A stretch of 64,000 nt of DNA, taken from contig NZ_CP043342.1 of the NCBI RefSeq assembly GCF_003594935.2, positions 3,038,001-3,102,000 of the forward strand, written 5' to 3'. Positions 33,250 through 41,390 of this stretch are shown piece after piece. Every line of letters begins with the position of its first letter. Position 1 is the stretch's first letter. The notes under the pieces are model-generated. The model had not been told where the DNA came from. It saw nothing but the letters and a program-made list of their open reading frames with translations, and ran no database searches. Position numbers and translations under genes: made by a program. The stretch comes from Enterobacter huaxiensis (GTDB lineage: Bacteria > Pseudomonadota > Gammaproteobacteria > Enterobacterales > Enterobacteriaceae).

Positions 33250-34185
33250 ATGCTGAGCGTAATTGTTGACGGGCTGTGGCGCGAGGGCGACAAAAGCCTC
33301 GCCGTCAGGCTGGTGGCTGAAGACGGCGAAGCGCTGCCGCCGTGGCAGCCCGGCGCGCACATTGATGTCCACCTGCCCTGCGGCGTGGTGCGCCAGTATT
33401 CCCTGACCGGGTTATGTCAGGATGAGAGCTATCTTATCTGCGTGGGTCGGGAAACGGCCTCGCGCGGCGGTTCGCGCTACGTTCACGAGACGCTGCGCCC
33501 CGGACAGACGCTGGCCATCTCTGCCCCGCGCAATCTGTTTCCGCTTGGTCAGGCTGAGCGGGTTTTGCTCCTGGCGGCGGGCATTGGCATTACGCCGCTG
33601 TATGCGATGGCCCTGCAGCTGAAGGCGGCTGGAACGCCGTTTACGCTGCACTATTACGTCAGAAACCGCGAAAGCGCGGCATTTGCGCGCGAACTCTCGC
33701 AGTGCGGTGAGTGCATCATTCATACCGCCAGCCCGCGCACAGCGCTCGCAGAACATATCCCCGTGCCTGAGGCGGGTTTGCGCGCCTGGGTGTGCGGACC
33801 AGCAGGGTTTATGGAAAAAGTGCGTGAGGTGGCCACGGCCAGGGGATGGGATGACGCCCATCTTCACAGCGAGGCGTTTCAGCCCGCGCCCCCTGCCACA
33901 GGCGGCATCGCGGGCGAGATCTTTACGGTCAAACTGGCCTCCACCGGCGAGCGCTGGCCGGTGCCTGCGGATAAGTCCATCGCCCAGGTGCTGCAGGAAA
34001 ACGGCGTGGACGTACCGCTGTCCTGCGAGATGGGAATTTGCGGCGCGTGCCTGACGCCGGTGATTGACGGCGTGGCCGATCACCGGGATAGCGTGCAGTC
34101 GGAGGAAGAGAAATGCGCGGCTAAGCAGCAGGTAGCGCTGTGCTGTTCGCGGAGCCATACGGGGGAGCTGGTGATTGCGTTGTAA
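33250..34185 (+). CDS. hpxE: Ferredoxin reductase of the Rieske system (HpxE)
   Basis: 311 residues from ATG 33250, which has GGAGG 5 nt upstream; an alternative ATG at 33235 overlaps the hpxD stop (ATGA) but has a poor ribosome site. Domain order is FMN (RQYSLTG), NAD (VLLLAAGIGITPLYAMA, VCGPAGFMEKV) and a C-terminal plant-type ferredoxin (CEMGICGACLTPV ... CC). This is the VanB/phthalate dioxygenase reductase architecture. It transfers electrons from NAD(P)H to HpxD. It ends the cluster just before a terminator. Confidence 0.88.
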   Translation: MLSVIVDGLWREGDKSLAVRLVAEDGEALPPWQPGAHIDVHLPCGVVRQYSLTGLCQDESYLICVGRETASRGGSRYVHETLRPGQTLAISAPRNLFPLGQAERVLLLAAGIGITPLYAMALQLKAAGTPFTLHYYVRNRESAAFARELSQCGECIIHTASPRTALAEHIPVPEAGLRAWVCGPAGFMEKVREVATARGWDDAHLHSEAFQPAPPATGGIAGEIFTVKLASTGERWPVPADKSIAQVLQENGVDVPLSCEMGICGACLTPVIDGVADHRDSVQSEEEKCAAKQQVALCCSRSHTGELVIAL

Positions 34186-34190
34186 AACGA

Positions 34191-34225
34191 AAAAACCCTG
34201 CGATATTGCTATCGCAGGGTTTTCG
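34191..34225. terminator. Bidirectional terminator between hpxE and tRNA-Ser
   Basis: ACCCTGCGATA pairs with TATCGCAGGGT, flanked by A-rich and T-rich runs on the two sides. It serves hpxE on the plus strand and the tRNA on the minus strand. Confidence 0.85.
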
Positions 34226-34229
34226 AATT

Positions 34230-34317
34230 TGGCGGAAGCGTAGAGATTCGAACTCTAGAACCCTTTCGGGTCGCCGGTTTTCAAGACCGGTGCCTTCAAC
34301 CGCTCGGCCACGCTTCC
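34230..34317 (-). tRNA. serT: tRNA-Ser (anticodon UGA), copy 1
   Basis: The minus strand folds as a class II tRNA of 88 nt, from GGAAGCG to CGCTTCCGCCA with CCA encoded. The anticodon stem CCGGT/ACCGG encloses CTTGAAA, anticodon TGA. The long variable arm is GACCCGAAAGGGTTC. A TATAGT -10 and GC-rich discriminator lie just upstream (about 34318-34335), typical of stable RNA promoters. It is identical to the copy at 35601. Confidence 0.95.
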
Positions 34318-34614
34318 AGAGTGAGGCGCACTATAAACACCTATTAGCGCCTTGTAAAGCAGGAATTTTTCGATTTCTACGCGTCTGCGCAAAACTCATT
34401 CAGCCAGGGTGTAAAACGCAAGGCCTGTTCCTCCGCAGCCAGCGTGCGTATGGCAGCCTTTAACGATAATGAAACCTTCTACTTCTGTTATTTCTCCTAC
34501 ACTTTAAAGGTTCTACCGGTACGGTGAACGTGAAAAAGCCGGATTATTCAGGGCGATGAGGGTTCGAGCCTTTCAGCCTGCGATCATTTTGCCTGTAACT
34601 GAGGAGTTTGCGGT

Positions 34615-35451
34615 ATGGCATTCGTAAAAACGAAAGACGGCGTCAACATTTTCTACAAAGACTGGGGTCCGAAAGAGGCGCAACCCATTGTTTTCCACCA
34701 CGGCTGGCCTTTGAGTGCCGATGACTGGGATAACCAGATGCTCTTCTTCCTCGCAGAAGGCTATCGCGTTATCGCTATCGACCGTCGCGGTCATGGGCGT
34801 TCGGACCAGGTGAGTGAAGGCCACGATATGGATCATTATGCCTCCGATGCGTCGGCCGTAGTTGAAAGCCTGGACCTGCGCAACGCCGTGCACGTCGGCC
34901 ACTCCACCGGCGGCGGCCAGGTCGCCCGCTATGTTGCGCAGTACGGACAGCCGCAGGGGCGCGTCGCCAAAGCGGTGCTCGTCAGCGCCGTGCCGCCGCT
35001 GATGGTAAAAACGGACGCTAACCCCGGCGGGACGCCCATCGAAGTCTTCGACGGCTTCCGCAAGGCGCTGGCGGCTAACCGCGCCCAGTTTTACCTCGAC
35101 GTCGCCAGCGGTCCGTTTTACGGCTTTAATCGGGATGGGGCCGACGTTTCACAGGGCACCATTCAGAACTGGTGGCGCCAGGGAATGATCGGAAGCGCAA
35201 AGGGGCACTATGAGGGTATTAAGGCGTTTTCAGAGACCGACCAGACCGATGATTTAAAAGCCATCACGGTTCCCGTACTGGTGCTGCAGGGCGACGACGA
35301 TCAGGTCGTGCCGTATAAAAATGCGTCCCTTTTGCAGGACAAGCTGCTGGCGAACAGCGTACTGAAAATTTATCCGGGCTTCCCGCACGGGATGCATACC
35401 ACCCATGCGGATACCATCAACGCGGACATTCTGGCCTTTATTCGCTCTTAA
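34615..35451 (+). CDS. Alpha/beta hydrolase, non-heme chloroperoxidase/arylesterase type
   Basis: 278 residues, from ATG 34615 after CTGAGGAGTTTGCGGT. Opening strand MAFVKTKDGVNIFYKDWGPK, oxyanion HGWPLSADDW, nucleophile elbow VGHSTGGG with Ser97, acid Asp229 in GDDDQVVP and His258 in FPHGMHTTH. This pattern is the cofactor-free haloperoxidase/esterase group. In vivo it is more likely an esterase or lactonase; the substrate is not known. It stands alone between two identical tRNA-Ser genes on the opposite strand, so it may be a small inserted cargo or the result of a tRNA duplication. Confidence 0.85.
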   Translation: MAFVKTKDGVNIFYKDWGPKEAQPIVFHHGWPLSADDWDNQMLFFLAEGYRVIAIDRRGHGRSDQVSEGHDMDHYASDASAVVESLDLRNAVHVGHSTGGGQVARYVAQYGQPQGRVAKAVLVSAVPPLMVKTDANPGGTPIEVFDGFRKALAANRAQFYLDVASGPFYGFNRDGADVSQGTIQNWWRQGMIGSAKGHYEGIKAFSETDQTDDLKAITVPVLVLQGDDDQVVPYKNASLLQDKLLANSVLKIYPGFPHGMHTTHADTINADILAFIRS

Positions 35452-35494
35452 ATGTCACCTTTCTTCCGGTGACGCAGCGTTTACCCCGTCTACG

Positions 35495-35524
35495 TAGGCC
35501 CGTGCAAGCGTAGCGCCGCCGGGC
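35495..35524. repeat. REP-like element after the hydrolase gene
   Basis: TAGGCCCGTGCAAGCGTAGC followed by GCCGCCGGGC matches the enterobacterial REP pattern. Confidence 0.6.
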
Positions 35525-35564
35525 GACATTCACACTGTAAGTCGGATGGGTCAATCCAAAAGAA

Positions 35565-35595
35565 AAACCCCAGGTTAACGAGTAACCTGGGGTTT
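35565..35595. terminator. Terminator of tRNA-Ser copy 2 (bidirectional)
   Basis: AAACCCCAGGTTA pairs with TAACCTGGGGTTT around a short loop, with a T-run beyond it on the minus strand. Confidence 0.85.
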
Positions 35596-35600
35596 ATATT

Positions 35601-35688
35601 TGGCGGAAGCGTAGAGATTCGAACTCTAGAACCCTTTCGGGTCGCCGGTTTTCAAGACCGGTGCCTTCAACCGCTCGGCCACGCTTCC
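35601..35688 (-). tRNA. serT: tRNA-Ser (anticodon UGA), copy 2
   Basis: This 88-nt gene is identical at every base to the copy at 34230. The upstream side also matches for about 20 bp (AGTGAGGCG-ACTATAAACACCT region), so the promoter was copied with the gene. In E. coli serT is a single gene next to yccA, so this copy, nearer yccA, is in the ancestral position. Confidence 0.95.
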
Positions 35689-35832
35689 TAAGTGAGGCGA
35701 ACTATAAACACCTCACTGCGTGCTGTAAAGTCTGATTGCATTCGTTCGCTTTAAAAATAGCCAAAATGCGTTTAGTCGGTTGAATAGACAACATATTGGC
35801 CATTTTCTCAGCATAAAATAGAGCGTTCAGCC

Positions 35833-37461
35833 TCAGTGCTTTTTGATGTACATATCTTTGGTGTAGTAGTAGCCGAGCTTATCAGGCGTGAATCCCCCCA
35901 CCCACGGCTTCACCAGGTGCGTGCGAACATAGTGATAAACCGGAATGGCGGGCACATCGCGCCCGAGCAGATCTTCCGCCTGCTGGTAGAACTTACCGCG
36001 CTCTTCCGGAGTTTTCGCTTTGGCAGCCTCCACCAGCGCCTTGTCGTAGTCCGGGTTGCTGTACTGGCTGGTGTTTTCGCTGTCGCCGGTGCGGAAGTTA
36101 TTCAGGAAGGTTGCCGCGTCGTCGTAATCGGCGATCCAGGCGTAGCGCACCGCGTCAAAGTTGTGGGTATGCATGGTATCCAGCATCGTTTTCCACTCCT
36201 GATTTTGCAGCTTCGCCTCCACGCCGAGGTTTTTCTTCCACATGGAGCTGGCGGCGATGGCGATACGCTGGTGTGATTCGGAGGTGTTATAGAGCAGGTT
36301 GAAGCTGAGCGGATGGTCGGCGTTAAATCCGGCCTCGGCCAGCAGCTTTTTCGCCTCGGCAATGCGTTTGTCCATCGGCCAGCTGGCGTAGTCCGGGTTC
36401 TGTAGCTTCACGCCGCCGATGTCCGGCTGGCTTATCAGCCACGCCGGACGCTGCCCCTGCCCTAAGACTTTCTCAGCGATGATGTCCTTATCCAGCGCCA
36501 TGTTCAGCGCCTTGCGCACGCGGACGTCGTTAAACGGCGGTCGGGTGGTGTTGAACTCATAGTAGTAAGTCGCAAGCTGCGGGGAGACATCCAGCTCGCT
36601 GCCGAGAGTTTTCTTGAGCTGGGCAAACTGGTTGATCGGCACCGTGTAAACAATGTCGATTTCGCCCGCCTTATAGCGATTCACGTCCGACGCTTCGGAC
36701 GTAACGGGCAGATAGGTGACCTTGTTGATAACGGTATGTTCGTTATCCCAGTAGCGCGGGTTGCGCTCCGCCACAATGCGCTCGTTAACTACCCACTGCG
36801 ACAGCTTATACGCGCCGCTGCTGACAAAATGCTCCGGCTTGGTCCACTTATCACCAAAACGACCGATCAGGACTTTATCTACCGGCACCAGCGACGGGTG
36901 CGCCAGCATCGCCAGGAAGGCCGCGTTCGGCTGCGTGAGCGTGACTTCCAGCGTGGTGTCGTTGACGGCTTTAACGCCGAGCGTATCGGGGGCTTTTTTG
37001 CCCTGGGCAATATCCGCGCCATTCACAATATGCATATTGCCGGGATAGCTGGCGTACGGAGACGCCGTTTTAGGGTCGACCAGACGCTGCCAGCTCCAGA
37101 CGATATCCTCGGCGGTAATCGCGGTGCCGTCGCTCCAGGCGATCCCCGGACGCAGATGGAACGTCCAGACGGTGTTGTCTTTGTTCTCCCATTTCTCCGC
37201 CAGGCGTGGCTGAATGTCGCCCTGCGGAGAGACGCTCACCAGCCCCTCGAATAAATCGCTGATAATATTGAATTCGACATCGCTTTCAACTTTATGCGGA
37301 TCGAGCGATGACGGTTCGCTGCCGTTATTCCTGACCAGCTCCTGTTTATCTGCCAGCGTTGTTCCTGCCGGCACGTTAGCCGCCCAGCCTGCCGTGCTGG
37401 CGCACAGAATGGCTGCGGTTAACAAAGAGAGTGTAAAGTTAGTGCGTGTTTGTGGTTTCAT
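35833..37461 (-). CDS. Peptide/oligopeptide-type ABC substrate-binding protein (OppA/MppA-like, orphan)
   Basis: 542 residues with a signal peptide (TNFTLSLLTAAILCASTAGW, cleavage near AANVP). SBP family 5: ELVRNNGSEPSSLDPHKVES, DLFEGLVSVSPQGDIQPRLAEKWE, and WTFHLRPGIAWSDGTAITAEDIVWSWQRLVDP. Length and motifs match OppA and MppA. No permease or ATPase genes are beside it, so it probably feeds a transporter encoded elsewhere, such as Opp, as MppA does. Transcribed away from yccA, with about 270 bp of spacer holding no other recognisable element. Confidence 0.88.
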   Translation of the reverse strand: MKPQTRTNFTLSLLTAAILCASTAGWAANVPAGTTLADKQELVRNNGSEPSSLDPHKVESDVEFNIISDLFEGLVSVSPQGDIQPRLAEKWENKDNTVWTFHLRPGIAWSDGTAITAEDIVWSWQRLVDPKTASPYASYPGNMHIVNGADIAQGKKAPDTLGVKAVNDTTLEVTLTQPNAAFLAMLAHPSLVPVDKVLIGRFGDKWTKPEHFVSSGAYKLSQWVVNERIVAERNPRYWDNEHTVINKVTYLPVTSEASDVNRYKAGEIDIVYTVPINQFAQLKKTLGSELDVSPQLATYYYEFNTTRPPFNDVRVRKALNMALDKDIIAEKVLGQGQRPAWLISQPDIGGVKLQNPDYASWPMDKRIAEAKKLLAEAGFNADHPLSFNLLYNTSESHQRIAIAASSMWKKNLGVEAKLQNQEWKTMLDTMHTHNFDAVRYAWIADYDDAATFLNNFRTGDSENTSQYSNPDYDKALVEAAKAKTPEERGKFYQQAEDLLGRDVPAIPVYHYVRTHLVKPWVGGFTPDKLGYYYTKDMYIKKH

Positions 37462-37730
37462 TTCCTTCGCCTTATTGTCTGTTTTATGACGATCCGGAAA
37501 TAACTCTTAGCGCTCGAAGTGAAATAAGGCAATATTTTTCAGTAACCTATAAGAGGTTGATCTGAATAAAATTCTCAAACCGCTGTTCATACTGAAGGAA
37601 GTCAGTTTTGCAGAAGAAACAACCAGCATCGGCGCTAACGTGCTGAGTAAAGATGGGTAAAACCACTTTGAGACTGGCGCGCCGTTTCCTATTCTTGCCG
37701 TTAATTACATCTGTCATAAGAGAGTGACTC

Positions 37731-38390
37731 ATGGATCGTATAATTACATCTTCACGCGACCGCGCATCGCTACTCAGCACCCATAAGGTGCTGCGCAATA
37801 CCTATTTTATGCTCAGCCTGACGCTGGCGTTTTCAGCAATTACCGCAACCGCCAGCACCGTGCTGATGCTGCCGTCTCCGGGGCTTATCCTGACGCTGGT
37901 CGGTATGTACGGGCTGATGTTCCTGACCTACAAAACGGCTGACAAACCGGTCGGTATTTTGTCCGCGTTCGCCTTCACCGGCTTCCTGGGCTATATCCTG
38001 GGGCCAATGCTGAACGCCTATCTGTCTGCCGGAATGGGTGACCTTATCGGGATGGCGCTGGGCGGCACCGCGCTGGTGTTCTTCTGCTGCTCGGCCTACG
38101 TGCTGACCACCCGCAAGGATATGTCCTTCCTCGGCGGCATGCTGATGGCCGGTATCGTGGTGGTGCTGGTGGGTATGGTGGCAAACATCTTCCTGCAGCT
38201 GCCTGCCCTGCACCTGGCAATCAGCGCCGTGTTTATTCTGATTTCTTCAGGCGCTATCCTGTTTGAAACCAGCAACATCATTCGCGGCGGTGAAACCAAC
38301 TACATCCGCGCGACGGTAAGCCTGTATGTGTCGCTGTACAACATCTTCGTCAGCCTGCTGAGCATCCTGGGCTTCGCAAGCCGCGATTAA
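37731..38390 (+). CDS. yccA: FtsH-modulating Bax-inhibitor-like membrane protein YccA
   Basis: 219 residues, E. coli length. Seven hydrophobic segments from [17 protein letters not shown] to [16 protein letters not shown], of the BI-1/UPF0005 family. The N-terminal [26 protein letters not shown] is the cytosolic tail used in FtsH recognition in E. coli. YccA interacts with FtsH-HflKC and protects SecY during jamming. It is a core gene at the left border of the fimbrial insertion; the next E. coli gene, tusE, is found only at 45899. Confidence 0.95.
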   Translation: MDRIITSSRDRASLLSTHKVLRNTYFMLSLTLAFSAITATASTVLMLPSPGLILTLVGMYGLMFLTYKTADKPVGILSAFAFTGFLGYILGPMLNAYLSAGMGDLIGMALGGTALVFFCCSAYVLTTRKDMSFLGGMLMAGIVVVLVGMVANIFLQLPALHLAISAVFILISSGAILFETSNIIRGGETNYIRATVSLYVSLYNIFVSLLSILGFASRD

Positions 38391-38409
38391 TCAGCACGGA
38401 TACGAAAAA

Positions 38410-38439
38410 GGAGAATGCCTCGGGCATTCTCCTTTTTTT
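38410..38439. terminator. Terminator after yccA (bidirectional)
   Basis: GGAGAATGCC pairs with GGCATTCTCC around TCG, followed by seven T, and preceded by an A-run that serves the convergent fidL-like gene. Confidence 0.9.
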
Positions 38440-38444
38440 ATGCC

Positions 38445-38921
38445 TTAATCACCCCGGCAAATATAGGTGGGGTAACGCCGGTCCTGAATCAGCCACACCG
38501 AGGGCGAAAGCTCAGAGATGGTGATGTAATAGCGTGCAGATGAACTGGCGAAGCTCCCCCACTGCGCATCGGGCGTGTTGTCATTGTGTCGACGCCAGGT
38601 TTTGGTGTAGCTCAGGACGATAACCTTATCGTCGTCCCGGCGTTCCCACGTAAAGTCCACGTCGCGGTCGACGATCAGGTTCCGGCCTTCCGCCCTTGCT
38701 GCCCCCTTATACGTGGTCAGTCCGGTCCCGTTACGATGAAAATAGAACTGGGCAACGGTATTAACCTTCACTTCATTTGGCTTTCCTTCATTGCGCGTAA
38801 AATTAAACTCGGTGCTGCAGGCCAGCGCATCGCGTTTGTAGGCTCCACCCGTATAGATAAAGAGCGCAACCGCCCCTCCGACAATCGCCCCACCCAAACC
38901 GAACAGAAGTTTAATTTTCAT
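38445..38921 (-). CDS. FidL-like small membrane-anchored protein
   Basis: 158 residues. One N-terminal membrane anchor (LLFGLGGAIVGGAVALFIY) then a soluble domain, probably periplasmic, with Cys35 and Cys155 (ALACSTEF..., PTYICRGD) that could pair. A run such as NTVAQFYFHRNGTGLTTYKG suggests beta structure. The arrangement, overlapping by 4 bp a ToxR/CadC-like regulator gene, is that of marT-fidL in Salmonella. FidL proteins are uncharacterised; a role as co-sensor or modulator of the regulator, as ToxS is for ToxR, is inferred. Confidence 0.72.
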   Translation of the reverse strand: MKIKLLFGLGGAIVGGAVALFIYTGGAYKRDALACSTEFNFTRNEGKPNEVKVNTVAQFYFHRNGTGLTTYKGAARAEGRNLIVDRDVDFTWERRDDDKVIVLSYTKTWRRHNDNTPDAQWGSFASSSARYYITISELSPSVWLIQDRRYPTYICRGD

Positions 38922-39685
38922 TCTTCCGCCCCGCTTTTGTAGCGAATCGTTTTACACAGGCTGTTTTCACTGACCGGGCAGGCGCCAATGAACACCTCAT
39001 CGGCGGCGGCAAGCGAAAAACGGGCGCTGAAATAGTAAATGTTGTACTCCTCACGCTCGCACGCCACGTTGTTTTGCTTAAGCAGCTCGGCCATTCTCGA
39101 TAGCACCAGCGGTCGGCCATGATCGTTCACCAGCCAGAGGCGGCACCCGGCTATTTTTTCCTTAACGGGCTTTAGCGTCGCGGGCACGGTTATCTCAAGC
39201 TGTCGGCTAAAATAGAGGCTAACCCCAATAGCCGACGTGGTTAATACGCCCAAAACCAGCCACCACTTTTTGGATAAACGCTTGTACCCTGACGGCTGTT
39301 CGACTAATGGCTTAAGCGCTGGCTGCGGAACGTCCGGGGCAGCACTCTCCACGGGCTGAAAAATGACGTCGGCGTTAAAGCGGAACCCAAACCGGGGCAC
39401 GGTCACGATAAACTCGTGGCTGTCACCCAGCGCGTGGAAGCTTTTGCGTAATTCGCTTACCGCTTTATTGAGATTATTTCCCGACGGCGTAAAGCCATAC
39501 TCCTGCCACACCCGGGTAATCAACTCCTCACGGCTCAGGTCTCGCCCTTTATGGCGAATAAACTCCTGTAAAAGGCGTACGGCTGGCGCCGAAAGCGTTA
39601 ATACAGACTCGGGTTGCCCGACAAGACTTATTGCGTGTGCCTCAGGATCAAATAACAACGAATTATTGCATATAAAAAACATCAT
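38918..39685 (-). CDS. Membrane-bound winged-helix regulator (MarT/CadC/ToxR-like)
   Basis: 255 residues. N-terminal OmpR-type winged helix (ISLVGQPESVLTLSAPAVRLLQEFI, SREELITRVWQEYGFTPSGNNLNKAVSELRKSF, FIVTVPRFGFRF) without a receiver domain. A single membrane span (WWLVLGVLTTSAIGVSLYF) lies near residue 145, followed by a periplasmic domain of about 95 residues with several Cys. This is the one-component ToxR/CadC layout. It is divergent from the fimbrial operon, across 305 bp, and co-transcribed with the fidL-like gene. It likely controls those fimbriae; that is inference from position. An alternative ATG lies 3 nt in. Confidence 0.83.
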   Translation of the reverse strand: MMFFICNNSLLFDPEAHAISLVGQPESVLTLSAPAVRLLQEFIRHKGRDLSREELITRVWQEYGFTPSGNNLNKAVSELRKSFHALGDSHEFIVTVPRFGFRFNADVIFQPVESAAPDVPQPALKPLVEQPSGYKRLSKKWWLVLGVLTTSAIGVSLYFSRQLEITVPATLKPVKEKIAGCRLWLVNDHGRPLVLSRMAELLKQNNVACEREEYNIYYFSARFSLAAADEVFIGACPVSENSLCKTIRYKSGAEE

Positions 39686-39990
39686 TTGTTCTCGGCTGTT
39701 ACCGCATGCTTTTTAATCCCTGATACATCGACAAGAAAACCCCACCCTGAACTGATTGTTTTTTCATCAGAAGGAATTTTCTCCCCATCCCGGGTCGCGG
39801 TATTTTCGCTTAACTATACAACCTTAAAGCCAGGAAAGCAGGATAAAAAACTGTATATAACGAGTTAATTAATACAAATTTTCACAAACCGCTGTTCTGG
39901 TTAAAGTTTCCCTGCCCTGAAGCAATGTGAAAGCAGAGGGTGTCCTGGTGTTAATGCGCCGAGAGTGAACTCAGAGCAGGCGGACCGAAA
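39686..39990. promoter_or_regulatory. AT-rich gap between MarT-like gene and fimbrial operon
   Basis: This 305-bp stretch is visibly AT-rich compared with its surroundings, with TTAATTAATACAAATTTTC near 39868 and a TATATAA -10-like string near 39853. No gene, invertible repeat or clear operator is seen. It must hold both divergent promoters. Confidence 0.5.
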
Positions 39991-40734
39991 GTGAAACAAA
40001 AAAATAATGTGAATAAGAGAACTGCCTTTTATATCGCCGCGCTGTCGTTGTCATTTTTCTCAGAAATGACAATGGCCAATATGAGCGTATATCCCATGGA
40101 ACTTAACGTTGACAGTTCCGGTGCGGCACAAATAAAAGTCGCCTCTAAAACGGATGATATTCAGTTCATTCGGGTGAGGCAAAAGAAAATTCTTAATCCG
40201 GGAACGCCTCAGGAAAAAGAGATCGACGTTGCCTCGTGGAAAGAAGGCGGCGTGGTGGTCACGCCCGAAAAATTCGCCCTCTCAGCAGGCGCAATGCGCG
40301 TGGTTCGCCTGGTATCGCTTACGCCACCGGCGAAGGAGACAACCTGGCGGGTCTATTTTGAAGGCGTAAAACAGCCGGACAGTATTATTGCCGGGCGTTC
40401 AGAAGAATCCGGTGCGACGGCAACATTAGGGGTCAACGTAATTTGGGGCGCGCTCGTGCACCTCGCTCCGGAAAAAAGCGTGGTTTCACTCTCAATCGAC
40501 CCTGCTCGCGGGATGATTAAAAACAGCGGCACGCTGCGGGTGCCCCTCAGGGAGATCGGTATTTGTCAGACAGATGAAACCTGTAAATGGGTGAAAGAAG
40601 ACGCCACGATTTACCCGGATACCGAGCGGAAATTAAAAACGCTCGCACAGGTTCGTGGCCAGAAATATAAATTCCGCTACTTCAACTGGGTGAAAAAAAC
40701 CGCTGAAGAAGCAGACTTACCCGTCGTGCAATAA
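39991..40734 (+). CDS. Periplasmic fimbrial chaperone, CS1/alpha type
   Basis: 247 residues, GTG start at 39991 preceded by AGCAGGCGG; no closer ATG fits. An N-terminal hydrophobic segment (FYIAALSLSFFSEMTMA) is the signal peptide. The two Ig-like domains show MSVYPMELNVDSSGAAQIKVASKTDDIQFIRVRQKKI and FALSAGAMRVVRLVSL, the alpha-fimbrial chaperone pattern rather than FimC/PapD type. It donates strands to the pilin and tip subunits. The gene is more AT-rich than the usher. Order chaperone-pilin-usher-tip differs from coo (CS1) only by gene order. Confidence 0.83.
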   Translation: MKQKNNVNKRTAFYIAALSLSFFSEMTMANMSVYPMELNVDSSGAAQIKVASKTDDIQFIRVRQKKILNPGTPQEKEIDVASWKEGGVVVTPEKFALSAGAMRVVRLVSLTPPAKETTWRVYFEGVKQPDSIIAGRSEESGATATLGVNVIWGALVHLAPEKSVVSLSIDPARGMIKNSGTLRVPLREIGICQTDETCKWVKEDATIYPDTERKLKTLAQVRGQKYKFRYFNWVKKTAEEADLPVVQ

Positions 40735-40811
40735 CACGACATCACTGTAAAAAAACCACGTGTGGTTTGTTTAAAGAGCCAAGGTGCTCATTTGTAAATA
40801 TGGAGATATCA

Positions 40812-41318
40812 ATGCGTAAATTAATTAAGCCTCTGATGATTGCTGCCGCGATGACCACGTCCGTTAGCGTTCTGGCGATCCAAAAAGATATTACCGTCAA
40901 CGCCAGCGTTGATTCGCAGCTCGATCTGACCCAGGCCGATAATACGCCGCTGCCTGCCAGCATCGATATGCAGTATCTGCCGGGCCGCGGGCTGGAAAGC
41001 TACCGTGTGAATACCAAGGTATGGTCAAACTCGGCCACCAGCAACGTCAAAGTGCGTCTGGTCAGCGCCGCGCAGCTGAGCAATACGGAAGGCGATCAGG
41101 CCGTACCGATGACCGTGAAGCTGGGTGATAAAACCCTGACCACCGCCGATGTCGAATTTACCGGAACCGAGCTGTTCCCGGGCAGCATTGAGAATGGTTC
41201 TGCGGTACTGCCGCTGACCATCTCCCAGACCACGAAAGGCATTCTGAAAACTGGCCAGTACAGCGGCGTTGTCAGCCTGATGCTGACTCAGGCGACCACC
41301 GCGGAAGGCGGTGCATAA
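40812..41318 (+). CDS. Major fimbrial subunit, CS1/CFA-I type pilin
   Basis: 168 residues from ATG 40812 (TGGAGATATCA). Signal peptide LIKPLMIAAAMTTSVSVLA. The mature N-terminus IQKDITVNASVDSQLDLTQADNTPLP is the donor strand typical of CFA/I-CooA family pilins. No cysteines occur in the mature chain, again as in this class. It is assembled into a helical fibre on the cell surface. A stable hairpin follows the stop codon and would raise pilin mRNA over usher. Confidence 0.88.
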   Translation: MRKLIKPLMIAAAMTTSVSVLAIQKDITVNASVDSQLDLTQADNTPLPASIDMQYLPGRGLESYRVNTKVWSNSATSNVKVRLVSAAQLSNTEGDQAVPMTVKLGDKTLTTADVEFTGTELFPGSIENGSAVLPLTISQTTKGILKTGQYSGVVSLMLTQATTAEGGA

Positions 41319-41339
41319 CCCCCAGCACCTAAAGGAATA

Positions 41340-41367
41340 ACGTCAGAGGGTACTCACCCTCTGACGT
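41340..41367 (+). promoter_or_regulatory. Stem-loop between pilin and usher genes
   Basis: ACGTCAGAGGG (41340-41350) pairs perfectly with CCCTCTGACGT (41357-41367) around TACTCA. There is no T-run, so it is more likely an mRNA-protecting or partial-termination structure that favours the pilin. Confidence 0.65.
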
Positions 41368-41390
41368 CAGGATGATGTCGAGGCTTGTTC

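Noticed and set aside
34140..34463. Plus-strand frame across the hpxE end and tRNA-Ser
   Set aside because: It reads through a terminator and the complement of a tRNA gene.
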